Shown: positions 25,056 through 34,900 of the stretch, piece by piece | How positions within the stretch are numbered: position 1 is the first letter of the stretch | How the letters are laid out: each line of letters begins with the position of its first letter | Source of the DNA: Solibacillus palustris | Lineage (GTDB): Bacteria > Bacillota > Bacilli > Bacillales_A > Planococcaceae | DNA length: 36,256 bases | NCBI RefSeq assembly: GCF_022549215.1 | Contig: NZ_JAKZFC010000013.1 | Coordinates: forward strand, 1-36,256 | Reading direction: 5' to 3' | Translations under genes and position numbers: made by a program | Notes under the pieces: model-generated | Told to the model about the DNA's origin: nothing | Seen by the model: only the letters and a program-made list of their open reading frames with translations | The model's database searches: none

Positions 25056-25874
25056 ATGCAAACAGAGCAGCAATTTAATGAGTGGCTTTATCAACAGAAT
25101 TTGGATAAAGAGTATTGGCTAGAGCACTATGAACTGTCGAAAGAAGGTGCCTTACAATCTATTGTTGCTATTGCGTTATTATACAAAGCGCACAAACATT
25201 TTGAACATGCAAGCTTATGGTTACAAAAAGCTGTGGCACTTGGCCATGTTGAGGCGATGTATGAGCTAGGTAATGTTTATTTTGAAATGGAAGAAGAAGA
25301 ACATGCATTTATGATGTATGCACGGGCAGCACAGCTAGGGCATCCAGATGCGATGAACAATTTAGCTGATATGTATTTAAACGGTGAAGGAACAGTGATC
25401 AATGAACAAATGGCTTTACAGTGGTTTGTAAAGGCAGCTGAAAATGGTGTTGTAGAAGCGATGTTTACACTGGGGATGATGTATGAGCAAGGTATAGGGT
25501 CAGGGATAGATGAACAAACGGCGATTCATTATTATGTATTATCGGCTAATGGTGGTGATGTAGAAGGTTTGTACCGGATGGGGATGATCTATTTCGAAGG
25601 TGAGCTTGGGCAGCAACCAAATTTACCGCGAGCGATTCAATATTTTGAACAAGCAGCCGAGCAGCTTCATATCGATGCGTTATTCAACCTAGGTTATATA
25701 TATGAGCTTGAATGGGGCATGGGCACTAAAGCAATTCATTATTATAAACAGGCCAGTTTTGCTGGGGACTTAGGGGCGACAAAAAAATTAGTCGATTTTT
25801 TCGAACGTACGAATGATGAACAACTTCACAAATGGCAGCAAAAATTAACGCAGCTCCAACATGAAAGAAAGTGA
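25056..25874 (+). CDS. Sel1-like repeat (SLR) protein
   Basis: The 272-residue product contains five to six Sel1-type repeats of about 36 residues from residue 60 on (for example AMNNLADMYLNGEGTVINEQMALQWFVKAAENG and AMFTLGMMYEQGIGSGIDEQ...). These fold as a helical solenoid and mediate protein contacts. No signal peptide or catalytic domain is seen. ATG 25056 follows GGGTGA, the end of the LysR gene; ATG 25044 would overlap LysR by 8 bases and is an alternative. Tight coupling suggests co-transcription with the regulator. The partner is unknown. Confidence 0.82.
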   Translation: MQTEQQFNEWLYQQNLDKEYWLEHYELSKEGALQSIVAIALLYKAHKHFEHASLWLQKAVALGHVEAMYELGNVYFEMEEEEHAFMMYARAAQLGHPDAMNNLADMYLNGEGTVINEQMALQWFVKAAENGVVEAMFTLGMMYEQGIGSGIDEQTAIHYYVLSANGGDVEGLYRMGMIYFEGELGQQPNLPRAIQYFEQAAEQLHIDALFNLGYIYELEWGMGTKAIHYYKQASFAGDLGATKKLVDFFERTNDEQLHKWQQKLTQLQHERK

Positions 25875-26005
25875 AATTATATCAATATATTCATAAATGA
25901 AACCGTTTCCGTTAAACAGAATAAAAGTGAAGAATTTTAGGTTTAATATGGAAAAAATCTAGGAACTATATAAGTGAAAGAAAGTAGTCTGGGAGGGAAA
26001 TTTTT

Positions 26006-26488
26006 ATGTTTATGTTTTCAATTCAACACGCCAATTCTAATCAAGATGAGAGTACTATTCGAAGTTTAAATCAAGTGTTAGCTGAGCAACGAGAAAATTT
26101 AACAACATTATGTACAATTGTGGAATACTTAAAAGGATATGGCCAAACAGGATTAGAAAGTAAAGATGTCATTAAGTACAACCAAAAAATTCAAATTATG
26201 AATGATAAACAAATGAATCGTTACAATAAAATTGATGAATTAATTAATACAAATATTTTTCAGATAAAAAAGGGTAAGACGACAGATAACACGGCAATCG
26301 TTTATGGGAAAGAGGTCCGCAAGATTGAATCAGGCATCCGTACGTTAAAATTATTTGTAAGTGATGCAATTAATATGTTAGATCCAGAACAACATTTAAA
26401 TAATCGAAGTGAAGAACGTATTCAATATTTTGAAAAACGTTCTGCTGCTATTGAGGCAGAAATGATTACATTAGCAAAAATTCTTTAA
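26006..26488 (+). CDS. Helical protein of unknown function
   Basis: The 160-residue product is hydrophilic and looks almost wholly alpha-helical. Likely coiled-coil stretches lie at about 14-45 and 105-158, and an Asn/Lys/Gln-rich middle at about 60-95. There is no signal peptide, membrane helix or cysteine pair beyond one Cys. GGAGG (25992-25996) is 9 bases before the ATG. It is monocistronic with its own terminator. I do not recognise the family; the pattern could suit a cytosolic structural or signalling helper. Confidence 0.75.
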   Translation: MFMFSIQHANSNQDESTIRSLNQVLAEQRENLTTLCTIVEYLKGYGQTGLESKDVIKYNQKIQIMNDKQMNRYNKIDELINTNIFQIKKGKTTDNTAIVYGKEVRKIESGIRTLKLFVSDAINMLDPEQHLNNRSEERIQYFEKRSAAIEAEMITLAKIL

Positions 26489-26502
26489 TAGTTTGATGAG
26501 AG

Positions 26503-26537
26503 GCTTGTCACATGTTTTGTGATGGGCTTTTTATTTT
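26503..26537 (+). terminator. Terminator after the 160-residue protein gene
   Basis: GCTTGTCAC (26503-26511) and GTGATGGGC (26519-26527) form a stem with G-T pairs, then TTTTTATTTTT. The rest of 26538-26944 is AT-rich with no supported gene; a TATAAT at 26787-26792 lacks a convincing -35. Confidence 0.7.
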
Positions 26538-26944
26538 TAGTATTTTAAATGATACACATTTACATATTTTAACATGCGTTAGCATATATCCTTCTATTAG
26601 TGGGTGATGAATCCCAAATATGAACTTAATTCAGTGAGGCTTTCGATTTAAAATTTTGAAAGAACTCCTTGTAATACTTTTATTATAATAATCGGAAATA
26701 ACTAGTCTTGTGTTAAATTTCTAGTGCGAAAGCATAGATTGCTAGATAAAAGAAGAGTTAGTATTTTAAAGGTTCTAACGCTTAATTATAATAGAATGAT
26801 TGTATAGAGAAAAATTTTATAGGATTTAGTTAATGACATAAAAGCATTCTAGATGAATGCGTAAAGGTGTTAAGTCTTATTTTGAATTAATGTTCCTAAA
26901 AATAAATACCCCTATGTTACAAAAAGAAAAAGGCGAGGTCACGG

Positions 26945-28240
26945 ATGTTTTTTTATAAAAAAAATTACGAAGTACAAGCAGTGGATTTGAGGAAAGTAAC
27001 TGTAAAGTTAGAGGTTAAAGGGAATACAGATGTAAAAAAGCAATTACAAATGTTAAATTTAACTGAAGAGGATTTAAAATATCTAAAAGTATTTAAACCG
27101 CATGTGGATGAAAATATCGATCAAATTGTGGATACGTTTTACACAAATTTAGGACTGGAACAGAGTTTGGTAGATATTATTAATGACTATAGCTCAGTTA
27201 ACCGCTTGAAAGTAACGTTACAGCGTCATATATGTGAAATGTTTAGTGGTGTCATCGACTTGGAATATTTGGAGAAACGAAAAAAAATTGCACGCGTCCA
27301 TGTTCATATTGGTCTAAAAACGAAATGGTACATCGGTGCGTTCCAAAGTATACTCACTGATTTTATTCGTTTAGTACAACTGAATATCAAGCATGAGAGC
27401 CAATGCTATCATACGATTACAGCTATTTCAAAAATGTTAAACTTTGAGCAACAAGTTGTTCTTGAGGAATATGAGTTTGTTATTGAAGCGATGAAGGAAA
27501 AATTAGAGCAAGAGAAACGTCAAGTTAGCAATGCTATCATAGGGTCATCAGCTAACTTGGCAGCTATTTCAGAACAAACAAATGCTTCTTTTCAAATGTT
27601 GACTGAACAATCAGAAGTGATGGTTGCTTATGTGAAAAAAGCCATCGATTATTCAGAAAAGACAACGGAGCAAGCGCATCAAGGGAAAGTTCAAATCCAA
27701 CAGCAAGCGGTAAGTATGAATGCGATTCAACATTCAGTGGCGATGATTTCGGAGGAAATGGACAAGCTAACGGAAATTTCAAAAGAAATGGAATCCACAA
27801 TGGGCATCGTTACAAACATAGCAAACCAAACTAATTTACTTGCATTAAATGCGGCCATTGAAGCGGCGCGTGCTGGAGAAGCGGGTAAAGGCTTTGGTGT
27901 AGTATCTGGAGAGGTGCGTAAGCTTTCAGAGCAAACAAAAGAATCGGCAATTAATGTAGAAGCATTATTACAAAATACAAATATTCGTACAACTAAGCTT
28001 CAAAAGTCTCTGGAGGAAATTAAATTAGCGGTAATTGTTGGTGAAGAAAGTATGCACAATACAGAAATACAATTTAATGCAATTGTGGAATCAATGGATG
28101 CGACAAAAACGCAAAATAATTTAGTAGAACACGAAGTAAAACAAATTGGCGATGTTATTTTAGAACTAGGTAGTGCCTTTGATGAAGTAACTTACGCAGC
28201 GGATGCGTTAGCAAATGTTTCGCAATCATTAGAAAAATAA
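26945..28240 (+). CDS. hemAT: Globin-coupled methyl-accepting sensor (HemAT-like aerotaxis transducer)
   Basis: The 431-residue product has no membrane helix. An N-terminal globin-coupled sensor domain (about 35-185) holds the family pattern [17 protein letters not shown], with His119 the expected heme-binding proximal histidine and Tyr66 a possible distal ligand. A chemoreceptor signalling domain follows, with the conserved hairpin tip [30 protein letters not shown] at about 290-320. In Bacillus, HemAT binds O2 on its heme and controls CheA for aerotaxis. GAGGT lies 6 bases before the ATG. The gene is alone, ahead of hemY and a terminator. Length matches HemAT (about 430). Confidence 0.9.
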   Translation: MFFYKKNYEVQAVDLRKVTVKLEVKGNTDVKKQLQMLNLTEEDLKYLKVFKPHVDENIDQIVDTFYTNLGLEQSLVDIINDYSSVNRLKVTLQRHICEMFSGVIDLEYLEKRKKIARVHVHIGLKTKWYIGAFQSILTDFIRLVQLNIKHESQCYHTITAISKMLNFEQQVVLEEYEFVIEAMKEKLEQEKRQVSNAIIGSSANLAAISEQTNASFQMLTEQSEVMVAYVKKAIDYSEKTTEQAHQGKVQIQQQAVSMNAIQHSVAMISEEMDKLTEISKEMESTMGIVTNIANQTNLLALNAAIEAARAGEAGKGFGVVSGEVRKLSEQTKESAINVEALLQNTNIRTTKLQKSLEEIKLAVIVGEESMHNTEIQFNAIVESMDATKTQNNLVEHEVKQIGDVILELGSAFDEVTYAADALANVSQSLEK

Positions 28241-28246
28241 AAATTA

Positions 28247-28282
28247 GCGCATGTTAAAGCAACTCTTTAGCATGCGTTTTTT
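28247..28282 (+). terminator. Rho-independent terminator of hemAT
   Basis: GCGCATGTTAAAG (28247-28259) pairs with CTTTAGCATGCG (28265-28276) with one bulge, followed by TTTTTT. Confidence 0.82.
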
Positions 28283-28389
28283 CTGATTGATTTATATACA
28301 AATTTGTAATATCCGTCAGTCCAATTTTTCGCTAAAAGAGCTTATACTGAAATAAGAACAAGAGCGCGAATTAATAGGAGAGAATGAAA

Positions 28390-29775
28390 ATGAAAACAGT
28401 AGTAGTGGTAGGTGGCGGAATCACAGGATTAACGACGTTGCATTATTTGAAAAAACAGCTTGCTGATAAAAATGCAAGAGCGCGTTTAGTATTAGTTGAA
28501 AAAAATCCGTATTTAGGTGGGAAAATACATTCGGAGCACGAAGGTGGCTTCATTATGGAAACGGGTGCTGATTCCATTGTGGCACGTCATCCGGGAGTAT
28601 TAGAGCTTGTACAGGAACTAGAATTTGAACAGGAGCTTGTGTACAACGAAACAGGAATTTCATACATTCATACGAATAACGAGCTACACGCGATTCCAGC
28701 CGGTTCGACATTTGGCATTCCCATGAGTGTGGAGTCATTAATGGCAAGCACGCTCATTTCAGAAGAAGGAAAGCAACGGTCGCTTGAGGATTTACAGTTG
28801 CCGAACACAAATTTCACAAAAGAAAGCTCAATAGGTGAATTTTTAGAATACTTTTTAGGTAAAGAAATAGTGCACAATCAAATTGCCCCAGTGTTAGCCG
28901 GTGTTTATTCGGGAGATTTATATCAACTTAGCTTGAATTCAACATTGCCATACTTAGTCGATTACAAAAACAAATATGGTTCGATTATTAAAGGTTTTGA
29001 AGCGAATAAAGAGCAATTTGACAAAGCTGCAAATAAAAAATTTATTTCTTTTAAATCAGGTTTATCGGCGATAATTGATCGTTTAGAACAAACGCTGACA
29101 AAAGTAGAATTCAAGAAAAATACAGCCATTCAAGCAATCCATAAGCGCGGGGAACAATATGATGTAGTGCTAGATAACGAAACAATTTTAGCTGATTTCG
29201 TTGTTCTAGCGACACCGAATGAAACGGTTCGAGCTGTTTTACAAGACGCTGTGATTAACCAACAACTTGAAAAATTCACGAATGCTTCTGCACTAACGAT
29301 GTATGTAGGCTTTGATGTTGCAGATAGTGTACTCCCGACAGATGGTACGGGTTTTATCGTTTCGCATCATTCCGATTTAATATGTAATGCCTCAACATGG
29401 ACAAGTCGTAAATGGAAGCACACATCGGCACAAGGAAATTTACTTGTTCGTCTCTTTTATAAGAACATTAACCCGCGCTACGAAGAATTAGCGGTGATGA
29501 CTGATGAAGAGCTGACACAAGTTGCGCTAGAGGACATTAAGCTAAGTCTTGGTATTGAAGCTGAGCCGACAGTTGTGAATGTGACAAAATGGATCGACAA
29601 AATGCCACGTTATGATTTAGCGCATAACGAAGCACTCAGTGTTGTTGTGAAAGAATTAGCACTTCGTTATCCAAATGTGTTACTAGCAGGATGCTCGTAT
29701 TTTGGTGTGGGCATTGGCGCATGTATCCAAAACGGTAAAAAAACAGCCGAACAAATTAGTTCGCAGATTGTATAA
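28390..29775 (+). CDS. hemY: Coproporphyrinogen/protoporphyrinogen oxidase HemY (CgoX)
   Basis: This is an FAD-dependent heme-pathway oxidase of 461 residues. It begins with the dinucleotide motif VVVVGGGITGL and has the family segments EKNPYLGGKIHSEHEGGFIMETGADSI near the N-terminus and GIGACIQNGKKTAEQI at the C-terminus. In Firmicutes this enzyme oxidises coproporphyrinogen III to coproporphyrin III (CgoX) in the coproporphyrin route to heme. ATG 28390 was preferred over ATG 28384 because AGGAG (28376-28380) is then 9 bases away instead of 3. It stands alone, without the hemE-hemH genes that precede it in Bacillus. Confidence 0.93.
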   Translation: MKTVVVVGGGITGLTTLHYLKKQLADKNARARLVLVEKNPYLGGKIHSEHEGGFIMETGADSIVARHPGVLELVQELEFEQELVYNETGISYIHTNNELHAIPAGSTFGIPMSVESLMASTLISEEGKQRSLEDLQLPNTNFTKESSIGEFLEYFLGKEIVHNQIAPVLAGVYSGDLYQLSLNSTLPYLVDYKNKYGSIIKGFEANKEQFDKAANKKFISFKSGLSAIIDRLEQTLTKVEFKKNTAIQAIHKRGEQYDVVLDNETILADFVVLATPNETVRAVLQDAVINQQLEKFTNASALTMYVGFDVADSVLPTDGTGFIVSHHSDLICNASTWTSRKWKHTSAQGNLLVRLFYKNINPRYEELAVMTDEELTQVALEDIKLSLGIEAEPTVVNVTKWIDKMPRYDLAHNEALSVVVKELALRYPNVLLAGCSYFGVGIGACIQNGKKTAEQISSQIV

Positions 29776-29869
29776 ATAATCACATCCTGTTAAAAAGTGA
29801 TTAATATCCCGGTTCTTTACAAAGAAAACGTTTGCAAAGTAGGAAGTTTTACTTTATTTGCATAAAGGG

Positions 29870-29898
29870 TTGACGTTCGTGTGTGATAACGGTATGAT
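29870..29898 (+). promoter_or_regulatory. Sigma-A promoter of the methionine operon
   Basis: TTGACG (29870-29875) and TATGAT (29893-29898) are 17 bases apart and lie about 30 bases before the S-box aptamer. Confidence 0.75.
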
Positions 29899-29927
29899 TC
29901 ACTTAATTATCTGAAAAATTCATAAAA

Positions 29928-30087
29928 TTCTTATCAAGAGAAGTAGAGGGAACTGGCCCGATGAAGCTTCAGCAACCAACGAAAGTCAGGTGCTAAATCC
30001 AGTTGGCAAATGCCAGAAGATGAGAAGGGAACTAAGTTCGTCATGATTGAAGCCTTCTTTTTTATTTAAAAAAGAAGGCTTTTTTGT
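29928..30087 (+). promoter_or_regulatory. SAM-I (S-box) riboswitch with terminator
   Basis: The aptamer spans about 29928-30026. P1 is TTCTTATC with GATGAGAA, followed by the S-box core AAGAG...GAGGGAACTGGCCCGATGAAGC, then CAGCAACC...GGTGCTAAATCC and GGCAAATGCC. The expression platform is a long terminator, AAGCCTTCTTTTTT (30050-30063) with AAAAAAGAAGGCTT (30068-30081) and a T-tail. When S-adenosylmethionine binds, the aptamer persists and transcription should stop before the methionine genes. The start codon of the first gene is 45 bases beyond the T-run. Confidence 0.97.
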
Positions 30088-30131
30088 ATCACTAAAATAC
30101 TGAAAATACTGTGAATAATGGAGTGAAAGCA

Positions 30132-31976
30132 ATGGGTTTACTTGAAGATTTAAAAATAAAGGTGCTAACAGCAGACGGTGCGATTGGCACATTATTATAT
30201 TCATATGGATTAGATTACTGTCATGAAGAAATGAATATTGCACGTCCTGAAATTATCGAAAAAATTCATAGTGAATACATAGCGGCTGGCGCAGACATTA
30301 TTCAAACAAATACTTATGGTGCCAATGCTATTAAACTAGCGCGTTACGGCTATGAGGGGCGTGTTAAAGAATTTAATGAAGCTGCACTAGCAATTGCCAA
30401 GCGCGCGGCAGCACCGGGTGGACAGTATGTGCTCGCAACAATTGGTGGAATTCGTGGGATTCGTAAAAGCGATGCTACCTTGGAAGAAATTTTAGTAACG
30501 TTTAAAGAACAGGCTGAGGTGCTATTAGCTGGTGAACCAGACGGCTTTTTACTAGAAACGTATTATGACTTTGAAGAATTATCGCTTTGTGTACATGCAC
30601 TGCGTGAGCTAACAGACCTTCCGATTATTGCGCAAGTAACAATGCAAGAAGCGGGCGTATTGCAAAATGGTATGTCATTCAATGAGGCGCTACATGATTT
30701 AGAAAGATTTGGTGCAGATATTGTTGGAAGCAACTGTCGTCTTGGTCCATTCCATACAATTCAAGCATTTGAGCAAGTAAGTCTACCAAAGAATGCTTAT
30801 TTGTCCGCTTATCCGAATGCTTCACTTTTAGATGTAGAAGATGGGCGTGTTGTCTATGAATCGGAAACGGATTATTTTGCGCGTGCCGCTGAAGAATTAG
30901 TGAATCAAGGTGTCCGTTTAATCGGCGGTTGCTGTGGAACAACACCAAAGCATATTGCGGCTGCGAAAAAGCGTTTAGCGAATCTAAGTCCGATTGAAGA
31001 AAAGGCGGAGACAAAGGGGCGTACAGAATTTGTCCGTGTAGCAGAGCCTCGCAAGCATGAGCCACTACATGAAAAAGCAAAGCGAGAGCGTTCAGTAATT
31101 GTAGAGTTAGACACGCCACGTCATTTAGAAATTGAATGCTTTGTTGAAGGTGCAAAAAAGCTATCGGAGGCAGGCGCAGATGTTGTGATGATGGCCGATA
31201 ATTCGCTCGCATCACCACGAATTAGTAATATTGCAATGGCAGCGATTTTAAAGGAACACGGTGTTCGTTCTTTACCACATTTAACATGTCGTGACCGTAA
31301 CTTAATTGGTCTCCAGTCACATTTAATGGGACTCGATGCGTTAGAGTTACATGACATTTTAGTTGTAACAGGTGATCCAACAAAGGTAGGGGACTTCCCA
31401 GGGGCAACAAGCGTGTACGATGTGTCGTCAATGGAGCTCATTTCACTAATTAAGCAACTAAATGAAGGTGGATCATTTACCGGGAAATCTTTACGAAAAC
31501 AAGCGAATTTTTCTGTAGCAGCGGCATTTAATCCAAATGTCCGTGTGTTAGATCGTGCAGTTCAGCGCTTAGAGAAAAAAATTGAGCATGGTGCAGATTA
31601 TTTCATTTCGCAGCCGGTCTATACGAAAGAAAAAATTATCGAAATCTCTGAGGCAACAAAGCATTTAGAAACACCAATTTATATTGGGATTATGCCCCTG
31701 ACATCATCCCGGAGTGCAGAATTTTTACATCATGAAGTGCCTGGAATTAAGCTATCAGAAGAAGTATTAGCACGGATGGCGGCATGTGGTGATGATAAAG
31801 AAGCAGCATCAAAAGAGGGTTTAGCAATCGCAAAAGAATTATTAGATACAGCGTGTCAGTATTTCAATGGGATTTATTTAATAACACCGTTTTTACGTTA
31901 TGATATGACGTTGGAGTTAATGGAGTATGTAAAACAGTATGACGCGAAACATAAAGGAGAAAAATCACATGTCTAA
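30132..31976 (+). CDS. Bifunctional homocysteine S-methyltransferase / methylenetetrahydrofolate reductase (YitJ-like)
   Basis: The 614-residue product is a fusion. Residues 1-300 form a betaine-homocysteine-methyltransferase-like barrel (LTADGAIGTLLYSYGL at the start) with zinc ligands Cys202 (GSNCRLG) and Cys267-Cys268 (GGCCGTT). Residues 320-610 form a MTHFR domain (FVEGAKKLSEAGADVVMMADN, LTCRDRN, LVVTGDPTKVGDFPGA, FISQPVYT). The reductase half makes 5-methyl-THF and the first half can methylate homocysteine; the family is yitJ in Bacillus. ATG 30132 has GGAG about 8 bases upstream; in-frame GTGs at 30111 and 30123 are less well placed. It is directly controlled by the S-box and overlaps metH by 8 bases. 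Confidence 0.93.
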   Translation: MGLLEDLKIKVLTADGAIGTLLYSYGLDYCHEEMNIARPEIIEKIHSEYIAAGADIIQTNTYGANAIKLARYGYEGRVKEFNEAALAIAKRAAAPGGQYVLATIGGIRGIRKSDATLEEILVTFKEQAEVLLAGEPDGFLLETYYDFEELSLCVHALRELTDLPIIAQVTMQEAGVLQNGMSFNEALHDLERFGADIVGSNCRLGPFHTIQAFEQVSLPKNAYLSAYPNASLLDVEDGRVVYESETDYFARAAEELVNQGVRLIGGCCGTTPKHIAAAKKRLANLSPIEEKAETKGRTEFVRVAEPRKHEPLHEKAKRERSVIVELDTPRHLEIECFVEGAKKLSEAGADVVMMADNSLASPRISNIAMAAILKEHGVRSLPHLTCRDRNLIGLQSHLMGLDALELHDILVVTGDPTKVGDFPGATSVYDVSSMELISLIKQLNEGGSFTGKSLRKQANFSVAAAFNPNVRVLDRAVQRLEKKIEHGADYFISQPVYTKEKIIEISEATKHLETPIYIGIMPLTSSRSAEFLHHEVPGIKLSEEVLARMAACGDDKEAASKEGLAIAKELLDTACQYFNGIYLITPFLRYDMTLELMEYVKQYDAKHKGEKSHV

Positions 31977-34900
31977 ACATCCAATTCATGAGCAATTACA
32001 AAAAAGAATATTAATCATCGATGGTGCCATGGGGACGATGCTACAGGCTGAAAACTTAACATATGAAGATTTCGGTGGCGAGGAATTAGATGGTTGTAAC
32101 GAAAACTTAGTCATCACACGCCCAGATGTATTAAAAAAGGTGCACCGTGCTTATTTAGAAGCTGGGGCAGATATTATTTGTACGAATACATTTGGTGGTA
32201 CACCCCTTGTACTAAATGAATATGATTTAGGACACAAAGCCGTTGAAATTAATACACACGCCGTGGAACTTGCATTAGAGGCAGCGCGTGAATTTTCGAC
32301 ACCGGAATGGCCGCGTTTTGTTGCAGGTGCAATCGGACCAACAACAAAAACGCTGTCAGTAACAGGCGGTATTACATTTGATGAATTGGAAGAAAACTTC
32401 TATGTACAAGCAAAAACATTAATTGAAGCAGGTTCAGATTTATTACTACTTGAAACATCACAAGATATGTTAAACGTAAAGGCTGGAACAATTGCCATTC
32501 ATCGTGCGTTTACCGAATTAGGGAAAGAGCTTCCGGTTATGATTTCGGGAACAATTGAGCCGATGGGAACAACATTGGCCGGTCAATCCATTGAAGCATT
32601 TTATATTTCAATTGAACATATTAAGCCGTTATCGGTAGGCTTAAACTGTGCGACAGGTCCAGAATTTATGACGGATCATATTCGTTCATTAGCAGAGCTT
32701 TCAAATGGCTATATTAGCTGTTATCCGAATGCTGGACTTCCTGATGAAGAAGGCTGCTACCACGAAACACCAGATTCTTTATCGAAAAAGCTACAAGGCT
32801 TTGCGGAAAAAGGTTGGTTAAATATTGTAGGGGGCTGCTGTGGGACAACACCAGCACATATTGCCGCAATTCGAGATGCGGTAGCGAATTATGCACCACG
32901 TAAGCCACAAGAGTCGCCACATGGTCATGTCGTTTCAGGCATTGAGCCACTGCAATACGAAGAGTCGATGCGTCCATTATTTATCGGCGAACGCTCAAAT
33001 GTAATTGGTTCACGTAAATTTAAAAACTTAATTATTGATGGTAAATTTGAAGAAGCGGCTGAAATTGCCCGTGCACAAGTGAAAAATGGTGCGCATGTTA
33101 TTGATATTTGTTTAGCCAACCCAGACCGCGATGAAGTAGAGGATATGAAAAACTTCATGCAAGAAGTTGTGAAAAAAGTAAAAGTGCCGCTCGTAATTGA
33201 CTCAACGGACGAGAAAGTAATGGAAGAGGCACTGAAGTTTTCACAGGGGAAAGCAATTATTAACTCCATAAACTTAGAAGACGGAGAAGAACGCTTTGAT
33301 GCGGTTATGCCGCTTGTAAAAAAATATGGCGCAGCGCTTGTTGTTGGAACAATCGATGAAATTGGGATGGCGGTTACACGCGAGAAAAAACTTGAAGTTG
33401 CACAGCGTTCCTATAAATTGTTAACGGAAAAATGGGGCATGTCACCAGAGGATATTATTTTCGATCCACTGATGTTCCCAGTAGGTACAGGGGATGAGCA
33501 GTATATAGGTGCGGCAGAAGAAACAATCGAAGGCATTCGTCTTATTAAAGAAAATTTACCGGGCTGTTTAACGGTCCTTGGTGTAAGTAATGTATCATTC
33601 GGTTTACCACCAGTTGGCCGTGAAGTGTTAAATGCAGTGTATTTGTATCACTGTACACAAGCAGGTTTAGATTATGCGATTGTTAATACAGAAAAATTAG
33701 AGCGTTATGCATCCATTCCAGAAGAGGAAATTAAATTAGCAAACGATTTAATTTTCAATACAAATGATGAAACATTAGCAGTATTTACCGACTTTTATCG
33801 TGATAAAAAGAAAGACGCGGTCGTGAAAGAATTACCGGCAACGGTTGAAGAACGTCTCGCATACTACATTTTAGAAGGTACAAAAGAAGGGCTGATTGAA
33901 GATTTAGATGCTGCACGTCAAACATTTGATTCACCTCTTGATATTATTAACGGTCCCCTAATGGCAGGAATGGCCGAAGTTGGACGGTTGTTTAATGCCA
34001 ACCAATTAATCGTTGCGGAAGTACTCCAAAGTGCAGGCGTAATGAAAGCAGCTGTAGCTCACTTAGAACAGTTTATGGAAAAAGGTGACACGAGCGCGAG
34101 TAAAGGGACAATGGTATTAGCAACGGTAAAAGGTGATGTGCATGACATCGGCAAAAACTTAGTTGATATTATTTTAAGTAACAATGGTTACCGTGTTGTG
34201 GACTTAGGAATTAAAGTGACACCAGCGCAATTGATTGAGGCAATTCGTAAAGAAAAGCCAGACTTTGTTGGGTTATCAGGCTTACTAGTGAAATCGGCAC
34301 AGCAAATGGTGATTACCGCACAAGATTTTAAAGAAGCAGGGATTGATGTTCCGATTTTAGTAGGTGGCGCTGCATTATCGCGTCGTTTTACTGAAACTAA
34401 AATTGCTGAGCAATATGATGGACCGGTGATTTATTCAAAAGATGCTATGCAGGGGCTGGAGCAGGCCAATCGTTTAATGAACGAAAATGAACGACAAGAG
34501 TTAATTTCGGAAATAAAAGCAGCGCGTGAACAGCGAATAGGGGCGGATGCGAAACGCGCGGCACGTCCAGCGGTAGCGGTTGCCGAAAAGCCAGTTCGTA
34601 CGGTAGGAGATGCGCCAGTATTTACACCAAAAGATTTAGTTCCACATATTAAACGTAATTATTCAGTCGCACACTTACAGCCTTATGTGAATTTGCGTAC
34701 ATTAATTGGGCATCATTTAGGCTTAAAAGGGAATTTAGAGCAGCTAATGGCGGAACAAGATGACCGCGCAATCCTGTTAAATGATTTAGTGCAAGGCTAT
34801 TTAAATAGTGGTGCATTAAAGGCTTCGGGCATGTATCAATTTTACCCAGCGCAATCAGATGGGGATGATGTAGTTATCTACAGCCCAGAGGATGCGAAAA

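Noticed and set aside
25898-25911. TGAAACCGTTTCCG, similar to a catabolite-responsive element
   Set aside because: The last bases miss the cre consensus (two mismatches) and the downstream gene has no known sugar link.
29824-29836. GAAAACGTTTGCA, similar to a catabolite-responsive element upstream of the methionine operon promoter
   Set aside because: It fails at the first base and one inner base of the consensus, and lies well upstream of the promoter; chance is likely in this AT-rich DNA.
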